This document shows positions 1 through 6,437 of a DNA stretch of 25,118 nt, one piece after another. The DNA is from a virus: IMG/VR virus record IMGVR_UViG_3300010883_000420, positions 1-25,118 of that record. One strand, 5' to 3'. Every line of letters starts with the position of its first letter. Position 1 is the stretch's first letter. A program made the translations under genes and the position numbers. The notes beneath the pieces are model-generated. The model saw only the letters and a list, made by a program, of their open reading frames with translations, was not told the DNA's origin and ran no database searches.

Positions 1-387
1 TGTAAAGGTGATGATGTAATTGTTAAAGTTGAAATACTAAGTACACCGACTGGAAACATACTTAAAGAATTGCTTAAAAGTGGAATAAAACTTTGTATTA
101 GTAGTAGAGGATTAGGCAGTGTAGAAGAATTATATGAAGATGGAAAAACAGCTGTACAAGTAAAGGATGATTTTGAACTTATATGCTGGGATTTTGTAAG
201 CAACCCTTCAACACACGGTGCTTTTATGGCGCCTTCATCAATGAATGAATCTGTTGATAAGTCTAACAATGTTAAAAATAAATATAACAGAATAAATAAT
301 TTAGTTTCAGATATTCTTTGTGAAATGACGGGTCATTGCGAAATACCATCTAACAAAAAGAATTCCTGTGGCTGTGGAGGACATTAA
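1..387 (+). CDS. 21: Prohead core protein protease, gp21-like (3' part only)
   Basis: The reading frame is open from the first base, so the 5' end of the gene lies outside the window; 128 residues are visible. The segment ISSRGLGSV followed by the FELICWDFVSNPSTHGAFM block is the conserved C-terminal core of T4 gp21-type prohead proteases (HK97-protease-like fold), with the presumed nucleophilic serine in the SSRGLG motif. In T4 this enzyme is packed in the prohead core, cleaves capsid and scaffold proteins after (L/I)xE motifs, and is then self-destroyed. Location just upstream of a scaffold and a gp23-like capsid gene agrees with T4 order 21-22-23. The C terminus ends in a short Cys/Gly/His tail (CGCGGH) of unknown meaning. 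The TTG at 70 is internal and not a real start. The stop overlaps the next start (TAATG), so translation is probably coupled. Confidence 0.9.
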   Translation, partial: CKGDDVIVKVEILSTPTGNILKELLKSGIKLCISSRGLGSVEELYEDGKTAVQVKDDFELICWDFVSNPSTHGAFMAPSSMNESVDKSNNVKNKYNRINNLVSDILCEMTGHCEIPSNKKNSCGCGGH

Positions 388-674
388 TGAAAACGAGTCA
401 ATTAGATAAATACGGACCATTTGGAAAATATAATGCAGTGGTAGCAGTAAGCAATGGAGACAGAGACTTTAGTTCAGGCTCTAATGTAGGAGCTGCAGCA
501 ATCCTTATATCTGGATCAGCTGCCAACCCTACGCAAGGAGAAGGATCTTTGGATCTTGCAAGAGGCGGAAGTATGGAACTAAGATTTCTTTCAACAGGTG
601 TAATTCATGAAATTGGAGTAATGAGAGTAACTGTATTAGATGCTGACACAACAGTATACGTATTAAAGAGGTAA
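387..674 (+). CDS. Small beta-rich protein of unknown function, probable virion component
   Basis: This 95-residue protein has no family I can name with confidence. It begins at an ATG that overlaps the stop of the protease gene, preceded by a good Shine-Dalgarno sequence (GGAGG at about 376-380). The sequence is rich in Gly, Ser, Ala and beta-branched residues, with a compact C-terminal half containing RGGSMELRFLSTGV and VMRVTV...VYVLKR, which looks like a small beta-barrel or beta-sandwich. No signal peptide, membrane segment or Cys is present. Sandwiched between the head protease and other head genes, it is most likely a minor head or decoration protein, but that is inference from position only. 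Confidence 0.6.
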   Translation: MKTSQLDKYGPFGKYNAVVAVSNGDRDFSSGSNVGAAAILISGSAANPTQGEGSLDLARGGSMELRFLSTGVIHEIGVMRVTVLDADTTVYVLKR

Positions 675-677
675 ACT

Positions 678-1196
678 ATGAAATTAAAAAAGATATTAGC
701 AGAAAACAATCTAAGCCCCGAGCAAAAATCAAAATTTATAGAGGCTGTGTCTAAATTTAATGAATTTGGAAAAAGCATATATAGAGAAAATGATTTAACT
801 GAAGTTATTGAGTCAATTAAAAAACTTTCAGAAAGCGCAGGGAATTATATTGTATCTGAAACCGAAAACTGGTTTGACGGTGTAACTGTTAAACGAGATG
901 TTAAAGAATTAAATAACACCACAAATCTTTTTGAAAAAACAGCCATGGAAATGGCAAGCTTACAGCAAAGATTAGAGTCGCTATATGAAGATTTAGGAGG
1001 AAAACTAAATAGATACTATGAGCTTTCTGAAAAATTAGATCCAGTTGGCAAAGAAGACGATGATATAGACAATGATGGTGATACTGACAAATCTGATAAA
1101 TACTTGGCAAATAGAAGAAAGGTAGTTTCAAAGGCAATTAATAAAGAAAACTTTGATATAAAAGGTTGGCAGAAATCACAAGGGATAAAACAATGA
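678..1196 (+). CDS. Helical protein with EF-hand-like loop; candidate internal head protein
   Basis: A 172-residue acidic, mainly helical protein. The ATG at 678 follows a GAGG Shine-Dalgarno sequence. The N terminus, MKLKKILAE, resembles the short capsid-targeting leaders of T4 internal proteins, which are removed by gp21 after an (I/L)xE motif near residue 10. Residues 129-140 ([12 protein letters not shown]) fit a 12-residue EF-hand or dockerin-type calcium loop with acidic residues at positions 1, 3, 5, 9 and 12 and Gly at 6. Residues 35-120 are predicted by eye as long amphipathic helices. This D-rich loop followed by KYLANRRK recurs in my memory of marine T4-like phage proteins of unknown function. 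Position beside the protease fits a head core protein. Its last codons overlap the next gene's start (ATGA). Confidence 0.65.
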   Translation: MKLKKILAENNLSPEQKSKFIEAVSKFNEFGKSIYRENDLTEVIESIKKLSESAGNYIVSETENWFDGVTVKRDVKELNNTTNLFEKTAMEMASLQQRLESLYEDLGGKLNRYYELSEKLDPVGKEDDDIDNDGDTDKSDKYLANRRKVVSKAINKENFDIKGWQKSQGIKQ

Positions 1197-2230
1197 AAAA
1201 ATCAGAATTCAGAAAATTAGTACAGGAAACCATTGCGTTGGTATTATCAGAAAAAGCCGGAATTATTACTGAAAAGTTTGAGTCTAAGACTGCTGGTAAA
1301 TTATACAGTAAACTAAAAGGTACAGACTCAAAATTCTTTCAAGCATTTGCAAAATCATATGATGTAGATTGGGCAACCGCACCAGAAGAAGCTTTTGGAA
1401 AAGGTCCGGACCCTAAACTAGTTAACTTCTTTTTTGTAAATAAAAACAAAGTTAATCCATTCGAAAGAGGTAGTGGTTGGGAAGGTACAATTAGAGCTGG
1501 ACTTATTGGTGTAACTAGAGGAAAAGAAAAAATTCACGTTAGTAGAGACAGATACTACAGTAATCCGCGGAAATCAACATATTCTGCAACAGGTGAAAAA
1601 AGCAAAGGCCGCAACACGGGTTCTGCAATGGGTAGTAATACTGAAAACCTACACAACTATAAAAGGTTTGCAGAGGTTGCTGATGAAGTAATTACTATTG
1701 ACCTTACTAAAATAGGTACATCTGGTGGTAAAAAAGCTGATAGAGCCGATGCAAAAGCTGGTGCAACTGCACTTATTGATGCTAAAACAACTGCAAATCA
1801 GAATAGAAGTAGATATGAAACAGCAATAAGAGATAGATTAGCAAATTCAAGTCCAGGTGACCAAATAATCAAAATGGTAGACGCTGTGACTAAGATGTAT
1901 ACGCAATCTGTTAACAAGCAAGTAGCGATGTTAAAAAAGAAAAAAGTTTCTTCTGGTTGGAATGATTCTTCTACTAAGATTAGTAGATCGTATAGAGATA
2001 TAATGAAGGAATTTGAATACTACTTAAGAGCAGAAAACCAAGCTATTAAAGGTGCGGATAGAGATAAAGCCAGTAAGTTAAAGGCTGGTGATAAAGATAC
2101 TTGGAGTGAAGAAAAATATTATCAAAAAGAAATGATTAAATATGCAAGAAGTATACAAAAAGAATATAAAGAACTAGCTAAAGCTTTAAAGGCGATAGAT
2201 GCAAGCAAAGACTATATAGATCTTAGATAA
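1193..2230 (+). CDS. Uncharacterised basic head-region protein
   Basis: I do not recognise this 345-residue protein. I place the start at the ATG at 1193, which overlaps the previous stop (ATGA) and has an AGGG Shine-Dalgarno-like element; an upstream in-frame TTG at 1166 lies inside the preceding gene and is less likely. The N-terminal 20 residues ([20 protein letters not shown]) form an amphipathic helix of the kind seen at the start of several marine-phage head-region proteins, and LSE (18-20) and ITE (25-27) match the gp21 cleavage motif. The middle, about residues 30-160, is Lys/Arg/Gly-rich with FFFVN and [19 protein letters not shown]; the C-terminal half is helical and highly charged. 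No catalytic motif is obvious. The gene ends the protease operon and is followed directly by a terminator. Confidence 0.6.
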   Translation: MKKSEFRKLVQETIALVLSEKAGIITEKFESKTAGKLYSKLKGTDSKFFQAFAKSYDVDWATAPEEAFGKGPDPKLVNFFFVNKNKVNPFERGSGWEGTIRAGLIGVTRGKEKIHVSRDRYYSNPRKSTYSATGEKSKGRNTGSAMGSNTENLHNYKRFAEVADEVITIDLTKIGTSGGKKADRADAKAGATALIDAKTTANQNRSRYETAIRDRLANSSPGDQIIKMVDAVTKMYTQSVNKQVAMLKKKKVSSGWNDSSTKISRSYRDIMKEFEYYLRAENQAIKGADRDKASKLKAGDKDTWSEEKYYQKEMIKYARSIQKEYKELAKALKAIDASKDYIDLR

Positions 2231-2253
2231 AAAAATAATAATGTGCAATTAAG

Positions 2254-2283
2254 TGACATATATTTTTATATGTCATTTTTTTT
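2254..2283 (+). terminator. Rho-independent terminator after the protease operon
   Basis: A perfect 9-bp stem, TGACATATA (2254-2262) against TATATGTCA (2267-2275), with a TTTT loop, is followed by eight T (2276-2283). The stem is AT-rich, and its flanking A and T bases can lengthen it. It separates the head-protease genes from the bS21 gene. Confidence 0.8.
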
Positions 2284-2299
2284 GTTTATATTAAAGTAA

Positions 2300-2311
2300 T
2301 TAAACGTTTAA
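2300..2311. promoter_or_regulatory. 12-bp perfect palindrome upstream of the bS21 gene
   Basis: TTAAACGTTTAA is a perfect inverted repeat ending 13 nt before the ATG at 2325, in a gap with no other feature. It could be an operator, part of a promoter or a chance AT-rich palindrome. The remaining leader (2312-2324) is A-rich and has no Shine-Dalgarno sequence. Confidence 0.35.
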
Positions 2312-2324
2312 CTAAAACAACAAT

Positions 2325-2684
2325 ATGCAAAAAAACAACGATTTCAAAAAAGACCGACCATATAATAATGACGGCAAGTTCAAAAAGTCTAACTTCAAAA
2401 GATACAGGAGAGAAGAATTTTTTGTACCCGGTCATGGACTGGCCGTTAAAGTACCAGACGCAAACACTGGAACATTAGAAAAAGCCTTAAGATATTTAAA
2501 AAGGCAATTGAAAGATGATGATACTATGGCAAGAGTAAGGTCAAAAAAGTATTATGAAAAGCCATCAATGAAAAGAAGGAGAGAGCTAGACGAAGCCATA
2601 CGAAACAACAATTACCAAGAAAAGGTAACAAAGAGACACGTCAAGTACGTCTGGACAGCAATTATTGATGGTAACGCACAATAA
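2325..2684 (+). CDS. rpsU: Phage-encoded 30S ribosomal protein bS21 homolog
   Basis: A 119-residue, strongly basic protein. Residues about 39-86 match the bS21 core: LAVKVPD, then TLEKALRYLKRQLK, then ARVRSKKYYEKPSMKRRR; the YYEKPS-x-KRRR block is the hallmark of the family. Cellular bS21 is about 65-71 residues; this one has a 38-residue basic N-terminal extension and about 33 residues after the core. bS21 sits on the 30S platform near the 16S rRNA 3' end (anti-Shine-Dalgarno) and aids initiation; phage copies are known from pelagiphages and giant phages and presumably join host ribosomes late in infection. The gene stands alone between two terminators. It has no Shine-Dalgarno sequence (leader ACTAAAACAACAAT), unlike the strong AAGGAG sites of nearby capsid genes. 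Base composition matches its neighbours, and flanking head genes rule out host contamination. Confidence 0.88.
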   Translation: MQKNNDFKKDRPYNNDGKFKKSNFKRYRREEFFVPGHGLAVKVPDANTGTLEKALRYLKRQLKDDDTMARVRSKKYYEKPSMKRRRELDEAIRNNNYQEKVTKRHVKYVWTAIIDGNAQ

Positions 2685-2703
2685 AATACAATTATTTTAA
2701 ATT

Positions 2704-2730
2704 AAGGGAACATTTTTTGTTCCCTTTTTT
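2704..2730 (+). terminator. Rho-independent terminator after bS21
   Basis: AAGGGAAC (2704-2711) pairs perfectly with GTTCCCTT (2719-2726) around a 7-nt AT loop, followed by a T tract to 2730. It ends the one-gene bS21 unit. Confidence 0.85.
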
Positions 2731-2749
2731 ATTTTTAGTATATAAGTAT

Positions 2750-2759
2750 ATATTTATAT
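2750..2759 (+). promoter_or_regulatory. Candidate late-promoter box upstream of the scaffold gene
   Basis: ATATTTATAT lies directly after the bS21 terminator, 116 nt before the scaffold start. It is one of eight copies of an ATATTTATATA-type box found in intergenic gaps of this window. If it is a promoter, the scaffold mRNA has a leader of about 100 nt. Confidence 0.45.
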
Positions 2760-2778
2760 CTATAATGATTGAAAAATA

Positions 2779-2843
2779 CCTTATCTCTTATATAAGGGTA
2801 AAAAATCATAAATTAAATTCTATTAAGGTTTATAATAACCTTA
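2779..2843 (+). other. Two small hairpins in the scaffold mRNA leader
   Basis: CCTTAT (2779-2784) can pair with ATAAGG (2792-2797), and TAAGGTT (2824-2830) with AACCTTA (2837-2843) around a TATAAT loop. The second hairpin ends about 32 nt before the scaffold start, just ahead of AAGGAG. Neither is followed by a terminator-like T run. They may stabilise the mRNA or expose the ribosome site; function is unproven. Confidence 0.3.
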
Positions 2844-2874
2844 TTTCCAAAAAAAAATTTTAAGGAGAAAAACT

Positions 2875-3915
2875 ATGGCAAAATCAAATTTGCTTAAAGA
2901 AGCAATTGCTGACGCTAAAGCGGTTAGAGAAACGGCTATTGCAAACGCTAAATTAGCTCTCGAAGAGGCTTTCACTCCAAAACTTCAAAGTATGCTTTCA
3001 AGAAAAATCGAAGAAGAAACTGAAGAAGATGAGGACACGGTTGATGAAATAACTGGTTCATCTACAATTGGTAATGGCGACAATAAAGTCGACATAGCTG
3101 ATGGTGATGACGAAGAAAAACCTGAAACTACGAAACAATCTGCTGCTTACGGTTCTGAAGATTCAAATAATACTGTTGTTGATAAACTAACAGAAAATGA
3201 AGAAGACGAAGAAGAAGTAACTGAGGGTGAGTATGGCGAAGACGAAGAAGAAACTACTGAAATGCACGAAACCGAAGATGATGAAATGGACTTAGATCTA
3301 GAAGCAATCATTAGAGAACTAGAAGGCGAAGACGAAGAAGAAACTACTGAAATAGCTTACGAAGAAGAAGAAGATTTACCTGTTGATGAAATGGGTATGT
3401 CTAATGAAACTGAAGAAGAAACTGTGGATGAAGCTGAAGACGAAGAAGAAGTTGACCTTGACGAAATCATTAAATCTTTACACGAAGAAGACGATGACGA
3501 AGAAGAAGTTAATGAGGCTGAAGACGAAGAAGAAACTACAAAGGTTGATGAATTATCTGAAAGATTAAAAGAAGCTTATACGACGATTAAAACTATGAAA
3601 TCTACTATAAACGAAGTTAATCTTTTAAATGCAAAACTTTTATTTTCTAACAAGTTATTTAAATCACATAACTTGACAGAAGGTCAAAAAATGAAAATCA
3701 TCGAAACTTTTGACAGAGCAGTTTCAACAAGAGAAGTTAAGTTAGTTTATTCTACATTAGCTGAATCTTTAAGTTCAAACGCAAGTAAAAAATCTACTAT
3801 TAAGGAGAGTTTTGCTTCAAAAGCTACAAGATCTACTAAACCAGCACCTAAAGCGGTGATAGTTGAAGCAGATCAATTTACAAATCGAATGAAAAAATTA
3901 GCAGGACTATTATAG
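2875..3915 (+). CDS. 22: Prohead core scaffolding protein, gp22-like
   Basis: A 346-residue very acidic protein with a strong Shine-Dalgarno sequence (AAGGAG, start at 2875). Residues 1-45 form a helix (AKSNLLKEAIADAKAVRETA... FTPKLQSML) that I recognise as the N-terminal signature of scaffold proteins in marine T4-like phages. Residues about 48-225 are low-complexity Glu/Asp with tandem EDEEE(T/V) units; residues 226-305 are a helical coiled-coil segment; the C terminus ends FTNRMKKLAGLL. An IVE motif at 329-331 fits a gp21 cleavage site, as expected since T4 gp22 is degraded to peptides during maturation. The gene lies directly upstream of the capsid gene, the T4 arrangement. Assembly role is inferred from family and position; the acidic middle itself is not diagnostic. 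Confidence 0.82.
   Translation: MAKSNLLKEAIADAKAVRETAIANAKLALEEAFTPKLQSMLSRKIEEETEEDEDTVDEITGSSTIGNGDNKVDIADGDDEEKPETTKQSAAYGSEDSNNTVVDKLTENEEDEEEVTEGEYGEDEEETTEMHETEDDEMDLDLEAIIRELEGEDEEETTEIAYEEEEDLPVDEMGMSNETEEETVDEAEDEEEVDLDEIIKSLHEEDDDEEEVNEAEDEEETTKVDELSERLKEAYTTIKTMKSTINEVNLLNAKLLFSNKLFKSHNLTEGQKMKIIETFDRAVSTREVKLVYSTLAESLSSNASKKSTIKESFASKATRSTKPAPKAVIVEADQFTNRMKKLAGLL
3235..3353 (+). repeat. Direct repeats inside the acidic scaffold region
   Basis: An identical 29-bp stretch, beginning GGCGAAGACGAAGAAGAAAC, occurs at 3235-3263 and 3325-3353, 90 bp (30 codons) apart in the same frame. Shorter related GAAGACGAAGAAGAAG units follow near 3437 and 3520. Such repeats probably arose by slippage or duplication and lengthened the acidic region. 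Confidence 0.75.
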
Positions 3916-3945
3916 TACCTGTAACAAATTAAAAGGAGAAAAAAA

Positions 3946-5601
3946 ATGGCAAACATTTCAAACTTATTGAATGATGCTGGTAACGCATACGATAGCCGAT
4001 TACAAGAAACAAGAGGCTTAGTATCGAAGTGGGAGAAAACTGGACTTCTAGAAGGAATTGGACAAGAATACGACAAAAGTGGTATGGCTGTTCTTTTAGA
4101 AAATCAGGCTCGTCAATTAATTGATGAAGCTTCAAACACATCAAGCGGAACCGCAAGTAAAGAACAATGGTCAGGAGTTGCACTTCCACTAGTACGTAGA
4201 GTATTTGGTGAAATTGCTGCAAAAGACTTTGTAAGTGTACAACCGATGAACTTACCATCAGGTCTAGTATTTTTCCTAGACTTTAAATATGGAACTGACG
4301 CAGATTCAAACTTTGGTGGCGCTTATGCTGGCGATATCTTTGGAAATACTTCAGCTTCTAATCAAGATCCAACAGGTGGTTTATATGGTAATACTCCTGC
4401 AGGTGGAGGTAGATCTGGATTTACTACTAAAGTAAGAACAGCTAATATAGCATTAGCAGCAGCTGCAACTAACAAATCATCTTCTGCAACATGGAAAGAT
4501 GTAGGATTTAGTGCTGAGCTATCTGCTTCTGTTGCCGCAGGTCAAGTTATTGTAACTTCTGCTTCTATTGCTGACTTAACTGATGGCACTTTTGGTATCG
4601 ATGAAGATGCAGTAAGAAGTGCATATGTAACTTCTTCAGTTGTAACTCCAGCCGATAACTTAAACGCATATAACTATGTTAACGCAACTACAGCAGTTGC
4701 ATATGCATTTGTTTCTGCAAGTACATTAGCTGCAGCTGGTTCAAACACTGGTTTCTGCTGGCATTTCACAGGTAAGCCTACTGCTGACCAAAGAAATGAC
4801 TTTGAAATGGTTGGTGCAAACGTTGATACTTCATTAGCAACTCAAGATATTGGAATTCCACAAATTGATGTTGACTTAAGAAGTGAAGCAATTGTTGCTA
4901 AGACTAGAAAACTGAAAGCTGCATGGTCTCCTGAGTTCGCTCAAGACTTGAATGCTTATCACTCTATCGATGCTGAAGCTGAATTAACTTCTATGTTATC
5001 TGAATACATTTCTATGGAAATCGATTTAGAAATCTTAGACATGTTAATTGCAAACGCTAATACAACTGACTACTGGTCAGCTGCTCTTGGTGAAGTATAT
5101 GATGGTCAAAGTGCATTCTTAAGCCCAACGGCTGCAGAAGCTTATACACAGTTCACTTGGTTCCAAACTTTAGGTACTAAAATACAAAAAGTTTCTAACA
5201 AGATTCACCAAAAAACGCTTAGAGGCGGTGCAAACTTTATTGTTACCTCTCCAGAGGTTGCAACAATCCTAGAATCTATTCCTGGATATGCTGCAGATAC
5301 TGATGGTTCAGCGCAATCATTTGCAATGGGTGTACAAAAAACTGGAGCATTAAATTCTAGATTTACTGTTTACAAAAATCCTTATATGAAAGAAAACACT
5401 ATTTTATTAGGATTTAGAGGAACACAATTCTTGGAAACTGGAGCTGTTTACGCGCCGTATATTCCATTGATTATGACTCCACTGGTTTACGATCCTACAA
5501 ACTTTACTCCACGTAAAGGTGTAATGACTCGTTATGCTAAGAAAATGGTAAGACCTGAATTTTATGGTAAGATTCATGTTGCAGGATTAAATAGAATATA
5601 A
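3946..5601 (+). CDS. 23: Major capsid protein, gp23-like
   Basis: A 551-residue protein of the T4 gp23 family (HK97 fold; T4 gp23 is 521 residues), with strong AAGGAG eight bases before the ATG. Family landmarks are the N-terminal delta-domain-like helices, the FVSVQPMNLPSGLVFFLDFKYG block, a variable central insertion (about residues 140-285, rich in Ala, Ser and Thr), and the C-terminal segment YAPYIPLIMTPLVYDP followed by GVMTRYAKKMVRPEFYG. The sequence RQLIDE|ASN at residue 61 matches the (L/I)xE gp21 cleavage rule and lies close to the T4 cleavage at residue 65, so the mature protein probably starts at Ala62. It is the main shell subunit and the last gene before a strong terminator, as expected for the most abundant late product. 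Confidence 0.96.
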   Translation: MANISNLLNDAGNAYDSRLQETRGLVSKWEKTGLLEGIGQEYDKSGMAVLLENQARQLIDEASNTSSGTASKEQWSGVALPLVRRVFGEIAAKDFVSVQPMNLPSGLVFFLDFKYGTDADSNFGGAYAGDIFGNTSASNQDPTGGLYGNTPAGGGRSGFTTKVRTANIALAAAATNKSSSATWKDVGFSAELSASVAAGQVIVTSASIADLTDGTFGIDEDAVRSAYVTSSVVTPADNLNAYNYVNATTAVAYAFVSASTLAAAGSNTGFCWHFTGKPTADQRNDFEMVGANVDTSLATQDIGIPQIDVDLRSEAIVAKTRKLKAAWSPEFAQDLNAYHSIDAEAELTSMLSEYISMEIDLEILDMLIANANTTDYWSAALGEVYDGQSAFLSPTAAEAYTQFTWFQTLGTKIQKVSNKIHQKTLRGGANFIVTSPEVATILESIPGYAADTDGSAQSFAMGVQKTGALNSRFTVYKNPYMKENTILLGFRGTQFLETGAVYAPYIPLIMTPLVYDPTNFTPRKGVMTRYAKKMVRPEFYGKIHVAGLNRI

Positions 5602-5631
5602 TTAATATTTAATACTTAATCATATTATTAA

Positions 5632-5660
5632 AAGAGGCTAAGAAATTAGCCTCTTTTTTT
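5632..5660 (+). terminator. Rho-independent terminator after the major capsid gene
   Basis: A perfect 10-bp stem, AAGAGGCTAA (5632-5641) with TTAGCCTCTT (5646-5655), closes a GAAA tetraloop and runs into a T tract ending at 5660. It is the strongest terminator in the window. Confidence 0.93.
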
Positions 5661-5667
5661 GTGCCTT

Positions 5668-5677
5668 GATATTTATA
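5668..5677 (+). promoter_or_regulatory. Candidate late-promoter box upstream of phoH
   Basis: GATATTTATA starts 8 nt after the capsid terminator and 31 nt before the PhoH start. The next bases, CTAAATAG, depart from the TATA continuation seen at other copies. Confidence 0.5.
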
Positions 5678-5698
5678 CTAAATAGAGAAGAGAAAGTT

Positions 5699-6361
5699 AT
5701 GGCAAGAGAAAATATAGAAAAAAAACCACCTAAAGGTAGTGTTAAATTTTCAATAACATTATCCGAAGAACAAAAAGCAGCAAAACAAGCAATGTTGCAT
5801 CATCCATATAATTTTATAGTGGGAAAAGCAGGAAGTGGTAAAACACTACTAGCATGTCAGGTAGCACTTGATATGTTTTTTAAAAGGATGACAAATAAAA
5901 TAGTAATCACAAGACCGACAGTATCTACTGAAGATAATGGATTTTTACCAGGTTCAGAAAAAGAAAAAATGGAGCCTTGGTTAGTACCTATCAGATCTAA
6001 TATGAGAAAGATTTATAACAAACCTGAGATTTTAGATAAAATGGAAAAGGACGAATCCATAGAGCTTGTTTCTTTAGCACATTTTAGAGGTAGAACATTT
6101 GAAAATAGCGTTGTAATTATAGATGAGTTTCAAAACTTAACAAGATCACAATTCAGAATGGCACTAGGAAGACTAGGTAAAGGGTCAACAATGATATTTT
6201 GTGGAGACAACCAACAGATAGACTTAAAAGATAAAAACTATTCTGCAATAGTTGACTTATCAAAAATAAATGATTCACAGTATGTTTATAAAAGAGTATT
6301 GGAAGACAACCATAGACACATAGCAATAAACGAAGTATTTGAAATGCTAATGGGAATGTAA
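5699..6361 (+). CDS. phoH: PhoH-like P-loop ATPase
   Basis: A 220-residue protein of the PhoH family. Walker A is GKAGSGKT (residues 42-49), preceded by the typical HPYNFIV; Walker B is VVIIDEFQN, and MIFCGDNQQIDL and the LEDNHRH arm complete the superfamily-1-helicase-like core. PhoH proteins bind ATP and are often linked to RNA metabolism; their role in infection is not settled, although they are very common in marine phages. I chose the ATG at 5699 because it follows a purine-rich AGAGAAAG; an upstream in-frame TTG at 5666 lies in the promoter-like box. The gene forms its own unit between the capsid terminator and the gp13-like gene, an unusual place amid structural genes. Confidence 0.93.
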   Translation: MARENIEKKPPKGSVKFSITLSEEQKAAKQAMLHHPYNFIVGKAGSGKTLLACQVALDMFFKRMTNKIVITRPTVSTEDNGFLPGSEKEKMEPWLVPIRSNMRKIYNKPEILDKMEKDESIELVSLAHFRGRTFENSVVIIDEFQNLTRSQFRMALGRLGKGSTMIFCGDNQQIDLKDKNYSAIVDLSKINDSQYVYKRVLEDNHRHIAINEVFEMLMGM

Positions 6362-6395
6362 ACTACTAAAAACATAAACTATTACAAACTAGTTT

Positions 6396-6407
6396 GATAT
6401 TTATATA
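6396..6407 (+). promoter_or_regulatory. Candidate late-promoter box upstream of the neck genes
   Basis: GATATTTATATA, a full copy of the recurrent box, lies 42 nt before the gp13-like start in a 76-nt gap. It is immediately preceded by the 10-bp palindrome AAACTAGTTT (6387-6396). Confidence 0.55.
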
Positions 6408-6437
6408 CGAGCAACATTCTAACTTTTTGAGAAAAAA

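Noticed and set aside
2325-2684. bS21 as host contamination or a chimeric contig
   Set aside because: Phage head genes lie on both sides at normal spacing, base composition is continuous, and the protein carries a non-cellular extension.
3235-3540. CRISPR-like or other array in the GAA-rich repeats
   Set aside because: Repeats are in-frame acidic codons with no regular spacers; they belong to the scaffold protein.
3383-3568. Plus-strand Lys/Leu-rich ORF inside the scaffold gene
   Set aside because: It is an alternative frame of the GAAGAA repeats and has no ribosome site.
3929-4258. Minus-strand ORF over the capsid gene start
   Set aside because: Overlaps the well-supported scaffold-capsid junction; protein is a Leu/Phe/Ser-rich shadow without motif.
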